Below are positions 34,183-48,740 of a DNA stretch of 64,000 bases, in pieces. The position numbers were made by a program, and so were the translations under genes. Source of the stretch: Litoditis marina. Taxonomy: Eukaryota; Nematoda; Chromadorea; Rhabditida; Rhabditidae. The stretch lies in contig OZ038434.1 of the NCBI GenBank assembly GCA_964036275.1, positions 13,181,259-13,245,258 of the forward strand, written 5' to 3'. Numbering within the stretch: the first letter of the stretch is position 1; the number at the start of each line of letters is the position of its first letter. A model generated the notes under the pieces. The model did no database searches. It was not told the DNA's origin and worked only from the letters and a program-made list of their open reading frames with translations.

Positions 34183-37100
34183 AACTATAACATCCAAAAC
34201 GTCCTAGTGACGCAATATATTTTGTTCAAATAAATAACCTATATAAATAGATTATGAACCTAAGTTGCGGAAGTTCTTTTTGCGATGAGCTGTCTTTGAG
34301 AACTAATCTTCGGTAGTTACGCACTTGCTACTTCGTCAGAGTTTCTCTCCACGGTATTATTATTAGCACATTTTTATGCTCCCGCGAGGTTTGATACTAC
34401 TAGTTTCGGTCGATTTGAAAGGCACAACACGCAGGTGAGTTCACATGAACGAGATGTTTCATTTTCAAAATATGACTGTGACTGCAAAAAAAACTTCATC
34501 AATTTTTTTCATAACCCTGGTGCTTTGCGCAATCTAAATTTGTCTTAATGACCGAGACTCCATAGTTTCTGCATAAATATGTAACCATATCAATGTTGAC
34601 TGTTGACCTGAACTTTGATTGAACTTTGCTGACATCACATTTGTCTAGAAATGAGTTGTTTGGGTATCAATTTAGAGAGCAAGAATTGTCAAAATTGAGA
34701 AAAACTAGCTGGCTTGAGTTGAAGTTTAGAAAACCATGATTATATGATGAATAAAAAGTAGGCAAAACTTAACTGGTATTTGGGGGCAGTAGGGTGACTA
34801 AGGGGCGACAGCTTAAGGAGGAGTAGAGAGGCTTAAATGATAAGGTATCGCATTAGAACTGGCAACAACGGGTCTGCCCCGGAGGGAGGGTTAGATATGA
34901 CATCCTACCAGTATTAGGGGGTATTAGGGGGATAACTGACGTTCAAGTGGTATGGTACGTGTCAGCACGTTATCAAGGAATGTGCGAACACAGTAGGCGG
35001 GGTGGAAATGTTCGCGTTGTAGTTCGATCACGTTGCACGCCGTAGTTTATTCATGTCGGCCGAAAAGCAACTGAATAGAATAACATACACTGTATAGGCT
35101 TGTTTTAGAAAAAACAAACCCTATACCTGAATATGTAGAATGAACCCGAATAGAAACTACCATCGACCAGTACAAATGAAGAAGTAAATTAATTTTTTCC
35201 AATTGGGACAAAAACATATTTTCAGCAATTACTGGCAAAATGCAGGAACCATGGAGGCGCTCAGTGTTTCTCCATGCAAAAACGGCTAGAAACTAATGCG
35301 ACAGCCAATACACTGCCATAACACTAATCCACTGATCGGACACAGAGAAAATAAGCCGCACAGTATACCACCACCCTTTTATAGCGCTTGGGAATATGGA
35401 AAAATGATCAAATACAGTAAGAAACATGAAGAACTTATTTTGGGTTACCATACACTAGTTTCAGTCAAACATTTCGCTGCAATGTGTCTTCAAAGACCGA
35501 TTGCGCTTAAGGCTTGGTCACGTTACCAAATTCTTAGGTCCAGAAAACATTATTTTTCCATTCTTGTCTCTCTCCTCGAGTTTATTTTTGTTTGTTGTTT
35601 CCCAAGCCCTAGCCGGGTGCGAATTGCAATAGTGGTCAGTGGGCGAAAGAGAGATCCCGCTGGGTCTGGGGTGGTGGAGTAGATTGTATAAACTATCACA
35701 GAGAGACAATGAGGCGGCACGGCTGTGATCAGTCAGCAAAGAGAGATGGCGAGAAAGTTAGCGTCAACCCTGTAAATAAGATAGCATCATGGTGGACCGT
35801 ATGTTGCAAGATGGGAGAAGCTGTAAACGAGGGGGTACACACTTAACAGAAAGAGAGAAAGATGAAGAGAAAGGGATAAAGACAATATGGGAGATACAGA
35901 TGGAGAGGAAAAAGAGATTGAGAGAGCGAGAAAGAACAAAAACATTCGCATACTAGAGACTAATGTACACTCGTTTTTGAATTAGGTACGGCACAACTGT
36001 TGAGCGCATTGAACTGAAAAGGAGCTAGCTATGACAGTAGATAGACTTTTCTATTGAAAGTATCTGACTTTCATAAAACTACACCAATTAAATTCCGTCC
36101 CTTCCCTATATCATGGGAATTCATGAAATCTACTGGGCAGGCTGCCAGCTCTATCTGACCATCCCTGACCACCGGCTGGCAATAGTTCGTCTTCGTAACC
36201 GTGTATGGGAACGTGGTGGGTATCCGGCACTTATTGAATGGCTGGCTCGGGCGCCAAAGGGCGACAAATTTGTGAGAAACAAAGACCGCGGCGCCGCCAA
36301 AGCAACAAAACAATATGGTATTGTGTGATGTGATATCAGGCAGGCGCTGACTAGTGTCACACTAACTGAACTATATTCCGAGGCGTTTTCCTATGAAAAT
36401 ACCCCAAGTGTAGCCCTCACCATTACCACTGAGACTGGGGCAGCGAACCGATGAAAGTTTAAACGAATAAATTCTATGGGAAACACAGACTTCTCTAAAA
36501 GTTTTTTCACACACATGCCGTCACGAGAGATAAAAACCGCTCTCAAAAACTTTTGTCTTTTGAAAGTTTGAAGAAGCTGAGACCTCACAGTGTTTGTGAC
36601 TTGTCAGTCATATGCAGTATGAAGACACAGCTAACGTCATAATATGAGAACGGGAGATGGGAACAACTCGTGAGTGTGTTCGAAACAACAAGACTACGTG
36701 AATTACGTGAAGGTGAACAGAATAGAAGTGGTGTGGAGGGGCGTAAAAACGTACTAATCTCAAACGGGGGCAGTGCCATTTACAGAGATCATTTCATAAG
36801 AGGCGTTAAAGAAGTGTACACACCAGAGATGACGCAGATCCCACCCTCAGACACAGAACGCAAATGAAATGGGATTTTACTCTCCATCGTGTTTCTATAA
36901 ATCCTCTTTGGGCAGAAAAAGCATTTTCATCACGTATGAAAACGTGTGTGTGGGGGAAGGTTATACTTGGCAAAGTTATTAAAAATGTAGAGAAAGCCAC
37001 GTTCAAGGTCACGTGAATTGAAATTGTTCGTTTACTAAACTTTACGTCTACCGTAAATCCCGAGCTACCTACGTGAATCAGTCGGTAGCTATACTTGAAC

Positions 37101-37392
37101 TTCATTCAGAGGAGGTACCTGTCTCAGAACAGGTTGAGAGTGGAACTTATCACGAAAAACTGTGTATGTCCGTGGTAGTGAAGAATCCACGTTTGATAGT
37201 GTTAATGTAGAAAGCTTGCACTTGTTGTGGAGAAGGTTAACAACGACACAAGTAGGCTGTAAACAGACTTGTTATTCATTAGGCAAAAGTTCGAATGGTT
37301 TCGTAGCTTCCGTTTCGAAACGTGCAAGTTGTCAGGTTTGGAAAACGTTCTCCTTTTTTGAAATTCCAGTCACGTCTTAAGTAGATCGACAA

Positions 37393-37515
37393 TATACTCT
37401 TAGTCAATTGCATGGTCGCGTGAAACGTGTTTAACACAGCATAAGTGTGTAATGACAAAGTGCACGATACCTCAATTGAATGCTAACTGTACGTGACCAT
37501 TGAATTTACTAATAG
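37393..37515. repeat. MITE family A copy (TCACGTGA-type ends)
   Basis: The ends are 'tatactcttagtcaattg' and 'aatttactaatag', with 'cgtgaaacgtgtttaacacagc', then 'gacaaagtgcacga.acctc', then 'aatgctaactgtacgtgac' inside. Homologous copies are at 41500, 57021 and 61877, and a weaker one at about 39447. Confidence 0.7.
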
Positions 37516-39868
37516 CATTTAGAACTTCCTCTCCAGAACTACATTTTCGCAGCTTTTTCTAGTACCTAATGGATTGACTTCTACTGTATACAGGTTGATT
37601 TATATTTGATAACAAACAAAATCCAAGCACAGTCTATGATTCTGGTAATTTGCAAAATAAAGCAAAGAGGTCTCGAAACAAGCTGTCAATTAGAGAAGCG
37701 GAATAAAAACAGTTCATGAGTCAGCTGTCTCTACGGAGTAGCAGACCCCCTTTTGCGCAACGAGTTACGTCATACTACAATAGAAATAGGGGCGGTGGAG
37801 TGAATAAGATACAGCACTAGCAAGTCTACTTGACACTTATTACACGTGTAATTTTCTAAACATCAGTTTCACACGTGTTAGACGTGGGGTTTTCAAACAT
37901 CAGTTTAACGTAACGCACGTAAAGTTCAGAGATACCGATTGCATAGATCGGATGGATAGAGACTGAGCCTCCTGCCGGATCATTGAGCTCAGATTCTTCT
38001 TAAGCACCAGAAAGCAATTAATCCAGATATTCCTACACATTTTTTGTCTGAACAGCTTATTTCGAAATTATCTAATCCAAAGGTCTCGAAAACAGAAAGA
38101 TTAGCGAGCGAGAGGGTGGAGAATTAGACAAGTTGGAGTAGTAGTTCTTGTTGGGTGAGCAATCATCAGGTTGAGGGTTTGGACAGCAAATACTGATATT
38201 TTGAAAACTAAATTGAGATTGAAAATGGAATCCATCAGAAGTTTACGTAACAGGTTTTTTTTTCGTTTTCAGATTATTTGGAACATCTAAAATGCTTGAT
38301 TTTTATTTCTGTACTTGCATACCGTTTTGCTGACTAGTCGCTGTGTTTGGTTTGTGTGTAAATGACCCTACTACTAGCATTATGTAGTTTATCCCTATTC
38401 TATATAAGCAACACAAACAAGTACAGCGCGTTCCAGTGTTACAGTACAAACAAAGTTAGTCCTCATTCCATCAGACTGTGTGTAGATCTATTTTTTACAC
38501 TTAGTTGACTGCCTGCGAAACTTTAAACATCAGAATCAAAGCTTACCGCAACATACTACCAAATGGAGCTCAAAACTGTTGGAGATCAAATACAGTACCC
38601 CCTCAGTCTATATTCAGCTGACAGTGGGGTGTGTGAACCGGTCTACCGTAACCCGCTGCGCATCTTTTCGTCTCGGGACCAGTTGGATGCGCGCGCAAAT
38701 TCCTAGTTCAAACACGAACACAAGGCCCGATTAACCGATGCTCTGACAGCAACTGATAAAGTGACACGAGTGAGAGCATTATACCAGAATTAAATAGGGT
38801 GGCGACGTGAAACATATCAGTAGTTGTAAATTTTACGTGGTTTACGTGACCTTTGACCAGAAGTCCACCAAAAAGATTGATTTTGCGTACCTACTGATAC
38901 TCACAAGGTCCTCATCAACCCCGAAAACCAACAAATCGAATCGGAAACACACAATATCCGGTACAAGACGTTTACCTACCATATAAGTTCGTGTAACCAT
39001 GATGAGGACTATACGTTGGCCAGCCTACTGTAGCAAAATTCATGCTGTGTGCGTGCGACATTCTACTCAATCAATACATCAAACTGTCTATATATAAATT
39101 CTTCATTAATGCTGATAGCCAATAATGTCTGCTCGAATCCAGTATTCGCAGATGAAACATAGTCCATTTTTGCTTATCTGGTCTGTCCTTTCGAAAATGT
39201 AAAGATCACGCCTCTGCATTGATGCAAAATAATCGCGAATTCACAGAAAACACGGATAATCGAGGCTTAGGCTTTCTCGTACGCAACACCCTAGTACAGC
39301 AAATCCGCATTTCAATTGCTCCATCAAATACGCACGCAAGCAAAAACAATTCCCAAAATATCTTGGATTGTAAAGTTGGAAAATACTGCAAGTAACAAGA
39401 AGCAAGTGGCTGAAATAGTGAACGAGATGGTACTGCTACAAAACGCATAGTCACGGATATCTAGTTCAAGACATCACAACTGGAAAACGTGTGATGATAG
39501 AGTGCAGCCTATACGTGACTATTCCATTCACTCATAATGAGAATATATTCCTCACTATTCTTCGTTCAAAACTGAGACCTACCTGAAACCATACAATTCT
39601 ATCTGAATCATACAATAAAATCAGACAGCTGTTCTTTTGTCTGTTACATATTCCTGGTGTTCCGAAGATCTTTGAATGACAAGCTGACAAAACTCTGTCA
39701 GAAACAAAAGGGGCAACTTTGGTGGCAGCAGATGGTGAGGTAAGAAATTCATAGAAAAATCAAAATTTATCGGACCCCTAGGTAGATTTCAAAAAGAATG
39801 TTTTTCGGTCGCAAATACGGGTTACGTATACAGTGTTATGATGACTATTATTCCGTGTTTGAAGCAAA

Positions 39869-39977
39869 ACGATTGTATGAACCAGTCCCGTGTCAACGGT
39901 TCTTTAAACTACAATTGAAAAATGTATTGCAGTTTGAAGGACTGAAGCGTTGGGATTGGACCACATAATCGTCCTTC
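39869..39977. repeat. MITE family D copy (accacataatcgtcc ends)
   Basis: A palindrome with a left arm 'acgattgtatgaaccagtcccg', a centre 'ctacaattgaaaaatgtattgcag' and a right arm 'gggattggaccacataatcgt'. A better-preserved copy is at 63457-63567. Confidence 0.75.
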
Positions 39978-41499
39978 TTTAAGTTCGAAAGACGTGTTGG
40001 TTTGTGAGATTGTGAGAAGTTTCCCATTACTGTACCTCTACTGGTATGACATTTGTGGATGTCGTGTGTGTAACGTTAGCTATTTGTTTGGCACATCTCA
40101 GTTAGTCATTGGTACGCGTGGTACAAAGCTCACAACTTACCGCCTGTTTGGCCAGCAAAGGCGCTAATCCGAAAAGATATCCTCGACGAGATCCCGTCAT
40201 GAAACAATACTCTTGAGACAGTGTTCACTGAGCTCAAACAAACTATCGGAGAAAATTTAGGAAATATTTTTTCTGTTAGCAAAACGTAATAACATACGTA
40301 TTTACATATTAATTCATTCACGTCGCTTCGGTACGAGTTGGTTGTGGAGTTAGGAAGTTACGAGGCTGTTACGATGTTATTAAACATCTGCTCAAAAATC
40401 TTCCTCGGTTCTTCGAGCTCAATGAATACGGTCACCACAGGTTCTCGGAATATTAGCAGAACTTGCCTAACAAGCTATCCCGAGGGATCAAAATGTACTG
40501 GAAAGAAAGCCGCTCGACAGGTTATTTTGGTAAAATCATCCGGGAATTTTAATTGGGTTATTGTGTTAAATACTTCTGTAGGTGGAAAGCAGGGGGATTG
40601 AAGATGGAAACTCATGATATTTTTACTCAAGTTCTCAGTCTGGTAATGGTTGATGGTATCATTGAATGAAACACCTTAGAGCAGAATAAACTTGTAAACT
40701 CGGACACACATTGACTAATTGTTAATTGACCAAAATATTCCATTACTTCGAAAAACTCAATTTTTAAAAGTCCTTCAGATTCGAAACGAAATGTTGGGGA
40801 TTCTGCAATGTGAAAGTGAAAACCTTGCAATAATTTTTTCTACCCGTTTTTGACATGAACTTTTACTTTTCGTGGAAAACATTTCAAGAAGTTCGCGAAT
40901 AGATTAGAAAGCAGGCATTTGAATATTTAACAGCCTACTGTAGAGGATAAAGAATAGGTGAAACAGAGAATAGGCGGTGGTTGATTACGGTAAGAATGGA
41001 AATTGACATCTGGCTGGTCATTACCTTTAAGGACCGGCTAACAAACGGCGGGCAATAGGCGCCCCAATGTCTGATCGTAGATTTCGTCCAGAAAACGTTT
41101 CCGCACCTCATTTTGGCGCCTAATTCGAAAATTGCTCCGTTTCAGGGGTTGTGAGAAGGGTAGCCCGGACCGAAACGACAGCTTACGACTACTTGGGAGC
41201 TTTCATCGAGAACGGAAACTAAATCTCACACTTTTCTGCAACAGTAAATAGTTCACTGAGTTTTAGTGGGAGCATCAGAAATTGAAATCATGCGGATTGA
41301 ATTTAACCATTCAATGTTAATATTGTTACGCTTCACATGGTATACACTAGCAATTGAAGGAGCTTAAGACAAGCTGAAATCCACGGAATAGTGAAAAAAA
41401 AATGCTCAGAACATGAAAAAGTGAAGAACAACGATTCGATTTTTTGATGTAGTTATGAGTTGCTTGATTTACACGTGATCTCACTCAGCGCTACCACAC

Positions 41500-41634
41500 T
41501 ATACTAGAAGTAAATTGAATAGTCACGTAATGTTAACATTCTAATGAGGAACCGTGCACTTTGCCATTGCACGTTTCTGAGTTCTGCTGTGTTTAAGATG
41601 TTTCACGTGACTGTGCAATTGACTAACAGTATAC
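41500..41634. repeat. MITE family A copy
   Basis: The terminal inverted repeat reads TATACTagaAGTaaATTG.a.AGTCACGT on the left and its imperfect reverse complement on the right (ACGTGACTgtgCAATTGACTaacAGTATA). The middle contains 'cattctaatgagg', then 'gtgcactttg'. Confidence 0.75.
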
Positions 41635-44351
41635 CAGTCATCTAGCAGTTTCCGACTGAAGTAATGGAATAACGTTCACATGCGCATCTATCTTCCCGAA
41701 CTTTGATAGTGAATGGGGCAATTTCCGGTGCGACACCGTACTCTCGGGGATAATCGGCAATACGACTAATAAACATACCGTAGTTGGATGAGTTGCCCCG
41801 CTCATAAAGACTGCGACGATGATCGGCCTGTTTTATGGTCTACATCAATAGAAAAAGGGGGATACTATTACTTGCAGTCTATAAATTGAACAGAATACAA
41901 CTCACCAGGCAGAAAAAAAAGTTAAAAAGGAAACAAAGAAAACATAATGATTGCTTGCTAAAGTTTCTTAGGGTATTAACTTTTTATTCTACCAAGCAAC
42001 CTTCTATAACATCATCAAAGGTAAAATAACTAGTTGACCGTATGCTATCTATCGATATGAAGTGAATTAAACACATTTTCAATCTTGAATCTGTCGAACT
42101 GTCCTGCAGAAAAAAACGCAGTCTTACGCAATCGTTTAATTTTTCAGATACGAACTAAACACTGAATTCAATGAGCTGCTAAGTTTTGACCATTTGTCTT
42201 CAAGAGGTAGTCCAGTATTTTGACACTAAATGTACTAGTAGTGGGAAGAATTAAAAAAAACTGTGAAACGTCAACCAATATTTCACTTTTCTATGCCACC
42301 TTTTTTCTATGAATTGTTGGTAAACGTCACTGAACGTTTCATCACTACTTGTAGTTCAGAAGGGCGTTTCAAGTGTGGGCTCGGTTACCGTGTTCCTTGC
42401 CCGTTTAGCTATGTGTGATAGATGAAAGCAGACCGACCGGGGCATGCCTATAATAGGCCCATTCACAATCATTTTATCACACCTTTCCGGGCATAACCAG
42501 CAACCTCAAAAGATGTCCCGCCGCTCATAAACAAGGGCATCCGATTGCTAGACTATCTATCGTATTATGAACACTTCGAGAATCGCTGGTTCAAGGGACC
42601 GTTCTGTTATGATTGCGAATCATTTCACTTGAAATGATGAACTTGATAAAGAAACTAGTATTCAATATAAGTTGTGAGCTCCATGACCTTGTAAATTTGA
42701 GATATTTGCATTCAAAAAAAAACTAGTTCTTTTCTAAGCATGAGAATTATGTTCCCGGCTGTTTTTAGCCATATCTATTCTTTCGAGATCATAGCTGAAC
42801 AGAATGATTTGCTAATTAATAAATATTTATCTCCAAATCTATCAGCCCCATCTCAGGTTCCCACCCGTTTATCTGCCAGCCGGAAGCTCGATGCGGGCAT
42901 GTTCGTTTGGCGGCGCGCGGCCGCGTTTCCGCTTTTTGCCCGCGGTTGACAATGAAGCGGCATGGTGTCAGCATAGAGACGTCCTGGGAACCGGGCTGAT
43001 TCATTTGGGAACCTCGAGATGAGATAAGGCCAGAAAACACTGTCACATTAGCACAACTAATCGCAAGGGTCTTGGAAAAATATCACCATCAACATCAAAA
43101 AGGGTAGTTAGAACTTTATATTCACTTGACAAGTACACACTCATGTTGAACCATGAAGTTCATGTTCGTTTGCCTTTTCAAGAACATATTATCCTTGAGT
43201 TTCTCCACTTAAAACATTAACCAATTGCGAAAATGAGCCCCCACTTGTAGTTCTTGGCTGAAATCTTTCTACAGGAAACTCTTTTTCTATCTCTATAAAT
43301 TTTTCTTGTGAAGAAAGTAATTGTTATTTTTTTTGAAAATACTCACGCGTTCTCCCGGAAGATAATCTGCATGGCTCTCTGTACACTATAAACCATTCAC
43401 AAATAGGGGCAACCGCCGTAAAACAGCTCTGTCGTCGGATTAGTAATTGTGCCAATAGTACTGTAATCAATCGGAGCGCGTTTATGGGCAATCTGACCCG
43501 CGGCCAGGTGAGAAGCTTACGCCGCTTCTCGAGACCCAAACAAAAAGATTACTCGAGCAGAGCATGTTCAAACCAGTTGGATTTGAGTTTGAATGAGAAA
43601 ACACTAAAGTAATAAATGTATTTTGAAATATTTTTCCTCACATTGTAAGTGAATATTTCGATCATCGTGTTATTTAGTTTTTTTTACGATGTTATTTACA
43701 GATAGTTTTCTCTCGTTCTAACTGTGAAGTAATAAGGTGAAAAGGTTTATTACTTTAGAAATGAGTGAAGAAATTGGGTTATTCTGAATAATATATCAAT
43801 TTGCAAGCCAATCAAGGTTGTTTGTTAACGTTAATTGGGAACAGTACTTTGAAAATTTAATTAAGGAGTGATAGAGTACAACTACTGTTTCATATAGCGT
43901 TCTTGATTCAACAAAGATCACATAGACAGAACAGTCATTAGGGAGCTCTCTCGCTACGGCAAATGATCACAAGTAACTTTTTTGAAATTTTCATAAAAAC
44001 CAGTTTTCGAAAAAAAAACACAAAAAGCGCGCAAGATTTTCCGACATGTTGTTGTTGACATGCTACCACATGACATGACACGCAAGACTCTGTTGTTTCC
44101 CGACTAATCAGTTCTGCTGCGTGTCACGTTGTAGTCATAGTTCAAAATTTTCTTCTGTCGGCAGCTTTCACTATAACGCATAAATTTTTACTATAGGTCA
44201 AGTAACCATAATTGGGCTCTGTGTCCCTCACTTTATCTGTGCGAACTGTTTTTGTGGCTGGTATGAACAACAAGTGTCCTCGCGTTTCCGAGTAAATAGT
44301 TAACGCGAATATATGACGCTTAGCTTTACGGAGTTCTTATTTAGATACAAT

Positions 44352-44690
44352 CACTTGGGTTACGGTAGCACTCATTTTTTTCTGTGCGTACTATTTGTAC
44401 AGCTGGCGAAGGATAACTCTAACAATATAGCTTTCAAATTGTTGTACAAGTGCGCGTCTAAACTGACGCTAATTCCCGGTTCACATGCCTAATTTCTGGA
44501 CGCAAATTGAAAGTAATAAACGCAACATTAATCAAAACTCTTCGAAGTTCTCAACGAGATCTGTTACTGTAGCACTCGTTTTCTTCTGTGTGAACTGTTT
44601 GTGCAGCTGGCTAGGTATGACTATATCGCTTTCCAGTTGTTGTGCATGTGCGCGTCTAAACTGGCGCTAATTCCCGGTTTGACCCGACAT
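44352..44690. repeat. Tandem duplication, about 200-bp period
   Basis: The block 'ttac.gtagcactc.tttt', then 'tctgtg.g.actgttt', then 'cagctggc', then 'gcgcgtctaaactg.cgctaattcccggtt' is present at 44352-44480 and 44560-44690. A partial third copy ('ctttatctgtgcgaactgtttttgtggctgg') lies at 44230-44262. The block is followed by a GC-rich patch with cggcgcgcc. Confidence 0.75.
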
Positions 44691-45441
44691 AAGTTGTTAA
44701 TCTGAGCAAATATTGATGGCTGCTCAGGTCATCGCGGCGCGCCAAGAGCACCGCTGCCATAACTGTATCGTTATTGCAAATACACGAGTCACTGGCTTGG
44801 CGGCAGCCTCCTTTTAAGAGCCCGCCGGATTAATAGAAGCTGAGCATGACACCGGGAGAAATGCATGCGCGAAAATAACCATATTTTGTAGGGGTGAACA
44901 GGTTTGGAATGTACCTTGATCTGAGCAACACAGCAGAACTTTAAAAAACACCTGTAATGTTTGATTTCTACGCTACACTGATTTCAAACACACTGAGCAG
45001 GGGACAGGTGCGAGGTTCGAGGGACTACGGCATTAGGGAATAGTGAGCAGAACTTAGATTGGTACTGATGCCAGAGGTCTATGTAGATCTGTACGACTCT
45101 AACACAAATATAACACAAACCTAGGGACTTGCTGGCAAATTCAGTTCAAGCGAATGAAGTGAGATATGTCTAGCTTGCACTGAACTAGGAGAATAGAAAA
45201 CGTTGAGAATTGGTTGTCTGAACTAACTGTCGCATTCAACTGGCCTACTACGTGGACACTGAACAAAACAAACTTCGAAATTGAGCACAACTCTCCTTGG
45301 GGGACTCTGTGTTATTGCATGCGCTATGTACTGTCATCACATCACTCAATCACATGACCATATAAGATAGTATTTCGATCAAAAGTTATCAGTTGAGGAA
45401 ACTAATCAAGCGTGCAAGGAGTGCCAAATTTATAAGTTTCT

Positions 45442-45512
45442 GTCTATCGCCAGAATCGAACCTGCGAGAAAAAGTTTGCTAATATGACGCCAAACCACTG
45501 CGCTATCAGAGC
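45442..45512 (-). repeat. tRNA-like pseudogene
   Basis: On the minus strand there is an excellent A box, TAGCGCAGTGG, 8 nt from the 5' end, and a B box GGTTCGATTCT. The acceptor and anticodon arms do not pair, and no anticodon can be assigned. The 5' half resembles elongator tRNA-Met. A relic or SINE head is likely. Confidence 0.55.
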
Positions 45513-45934
45513 ACATAACGGACAGGCTTTGGAATGGAAGACATGTGTCCCTACACAGCCGAAATTGAGATATACAGTACTCTCCCGCCTTCATGTTGGC
45601 AACGACTATAAGTATGGAATGTAAAATTTAAAAAAAAAGAGCGAAAAATGGTCTAGATCTCAATGAGAATTACAAAGTGTTTTGCCCGATAAAGTTGAAT
45701 AACCAAAGTGAATGCCAAAAACAAGTACGCCTTCGTATGCACCTATTCACTAAACTCATTAATTTTGTACTGGTCTTCTTGAAACATGAACATTGCCAAT
45801 TTTGATGGGTATTGGTCACCATACTTTTTTGAGATATTGTTGTGGAATGTTTTCGCCGTGGAATGTGTTCATGTAATCGTTGACGAAAGAGCTATGCTAG
45901 TGCAAACCCAGATAGTGAGTACGGTGGAATTGTA

Positions 45935-46090
45935 GTACCAGCTCAGAACGATTGACACCAATTCTCTGCCATTAGCAAACCAGAAAAGCGAGAGAGCATG
46001 GGAGTCAATGAGGCCGCAGACTTCTGCTTCTCTATGACCTGTACACTCTCTCAACGATGGCGCTACAAAAGTGACTTGCTAATAGTCAGA
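45935..46090. repeat. MITE family B copy
   Basis: It starts 'gctcagaacgatt', then 'ccaattctctg'. The arms are 'gcgagagagcatgggagtcaatgaggccgcagac' and 'tgacctgtacactctctcaacgatggcgctacaaaagt'. It shares its order and ends with the copies at 48585 and 49345. Confidence 0.7.
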
Positions 46091-48584
46091 GAGTGGTTTT
46101 AGAGTCACTCCCACTGAGACTTTGGCATAGTGTACTCGGATTTTTTCAGGGTTAAACAATTATTTGTTTTTCAGAACAGTAGTGCACCTATACTGCAACA
46201 GACGGATGAGGACAATTCACAAACAACCTATGTTTTCTATGAAATTTATCTAGTCGAAATTTCATTGGCCACCAGCCAACGGCTCAGTTGTCCAGATTGC
46301 TGTGAACATCGAAATCGATCGAATAACAACGAAAATCCCGTGGTTAGCTACAAAAACATCAATATTGTACTTCGACTTGTGTCCGTCATTATCAATGTAT
46401 TGGAAATAGAAAGGTGAATTAGGGAGGTGATTTGTACCATAATCCGCTTACAGTCTAACTAAGACCGATCAGCTACTGTGATAGCACAAAAACTCACAAG
46501 AGCTGGACGTAGCAGTCATTTCGACACTATGGAGGGAATTCCAGTTGTCATCACCGGAAATGAGGAGTTTTAGACCGTTTTACTCCCACGTCAAGATCTA
46601 CAGTAATCAGTTGAAAACGTGTGCAACACCTTCACGTATATGGAATATGGAGTATTTGATTGTGAATTATTATGAGATCTCATGGATGCAGCGAGAAGAT
46701 TGCTACCAATACGAGAAGATTGCTCGTTTTTCGATGAATCTATCACAAAGCTCGAGAAATCTGGCATGTACTGTAAGAATCGATGTAGGAATGTGAATAA
46801 CTATAGAGGTTGATGGAGACATGAAGTAAAAGGTGAAAAACCGTAATCAAGTGTGCACTCCATCATCACATCTGTTTATATCGACGTTTTCTCACGTCTT
46901 ACGTGACTACACGTTTTATTATGAATGACTGAGTTTAACGAAAGAATGATAGATGTTTGCCAGTATTGAATAAATTCATTGAAGTAACATGAAAGTTAAA
47001 TACAAAACCACTCCTCTGTAGTATCAAATAGTATAGTAGCGATAGCAAAGTGCTGTGTACTTCCAGGAGAAACTCAGCTCGAACAAGCTGTTTGAATTTC
47101 CCAAAGTCGTCAGTTTTGATGACATGTACATAACTTGTCAAATAGACCGCTGTCGCTCGCGTATCTCTCGGAAAAGGAAAATTGTATAACACAAAACAGG
47201 AAACGTAGCAATAGGAATGATGGTGATATTTTACCATTCTACAAAAGTTGTTGACTTGCTCTACAAGCCTACTGTCGATAAACCTCGGCAAATTGGTACA
47301 TTGTTGACTTTTATGGATTACACCGAAATCTGTTATATGGGTTCGTAAATGTCCCCTGACCTCTAGTATTTTTGCAAAACTAACAGGACTCTGTGTTGTT
47401 CACACTTGCCAACATTATCAGTGGAGCAGTACATGTTTAGTGGCGCAACCATTCTTTGAAGCAACCGCTTTTACGAGCCAGTCGGCGATAGCCACATAGT
47501 ATAGAAGACGAAGAGAGAAAAGAAAAAGAGAATACTGATCAGTATAGCAAATACTAGTTAGATATATATTGAAATTCTCAGTGAAAGATGTACTTACAGT
47601 CGCTTGAGTTGTCGTTCAAGACGATTCTGAGGTCCTCAAATTGTTGGTTCTTAGTTGAAACCCTGTGGGCATACGCAAATAGGTTGAGATACTCATTTAC
47701 TGGCCTCCTACCATAATGTAAAACATAAAAAAAATAAAAAATAAAACTGTGATGGGAATAATTTGTTTTCAAGAACAATAAACAACTCGCTACATTACCG
47801 AGGAATCACCATAACGTGAATTTCATCAAAATGAGAACAAGTTCTCAATCATAAGTCAAAAGTTCAGTAAATACAGTAAAAAGTGTAAACCAATTAGTCA
47901 GAACACATGATCAAATCACAATTAGTCTGTTTTGTTTGATGGAACCATAGTACCCTTTCCCCTGGGAAAACAGTATCTACGCCCTACTTGTAACATGCAA
48001 ATGTCGAAATATTGAAAGCTAATTAGTCTGCTTCATTAACTATATCATCAATGATCACTAGGAATCAGAAAATCAAATGTAAGTCTCGAGATTTGAATAT
48101 GTTGAACAATTTCGCAATTTGAGCTTTCAGCAATTAAATTTACTTGCGTGAAATTAGAAATGGGTTAGGCATGAGCAAAATAAATTTTGGAAATAAAAAA
48201 AACACATTCTGTGTTTATCCACGAACAGGTAACTACAGGTAAAAAGAGGCGAACCTCGACGAAGGGAAAGAAATTAAACGACAAGTGGTCTTTTCTGAAA
48301 CAAGGTACAGGAAACACGACATACGTTTCAAAGTAGATCAAATCACAGTTTTAGTTTGTTCTGTCGGAAAAGTAGAAACTGTAAATAACGACTCAATGTT
48401 ATAGAATAGTACCCGCCGAAATACCAGCCGATACGAGCATGTACCGTACCACCCAATCGTAATCTCTTACTGTAATTTCTCGAGCATTCAGACATTTTTT
48501 GATCAACAAACATCATTTCGAAATGATAAATGCATAAAGTTGATCGTTGTTCTGAACGGATACACTCAGAAGCAATAACGCCAA

Positions 48585-48740
48585 TCTTTTTTTATTGGTT
48601 AGCTAGCTACAAAAGTGAGAACACATGAGAGTCAATGAGGCCGCAGATAAGCTAAGACAGTCTGCGTCTCTCTGACCTGCACTCTCTCTCGTGCATGCTG
48701 CTACAAAAGTGTCTGGCAAATTGACCGGTAGTTGTATGAG
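48585..48740. repeat. MITE family B copy
   Basis: The outer arms are 'ttagctagctacaaaagtgaga' and 'ctgctacaaaagtgtctggcaaatt'; the inner arms are 'tgagagtcaatgaggccgcaga' and 'tctgcgtctctctgacctgcactctctctcg'. Confidence 0.75.

Noticed and set aside
35296..35682. 128-codon plus-strand ORF
   Set aside because: Low-information composition, no splice context and no family resemblance; it sits in a region of mixed repeats and GA-rich sequence.
45442..45512. Functional tRNA on the minus strand
   Set aside because: The A and B boxes are good, but the acceptor and anticodon arms do not pair, so I kept it only as a tRNA-like relic.
46145..46417. Possible exon between TTTTTCAG and AG|GTGAAT, about 80 codons with a hydrophobic end
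   Set aside because: There is no partner exon, no recognisable family and no start, and it lies just after a MITE; chance is likelier.
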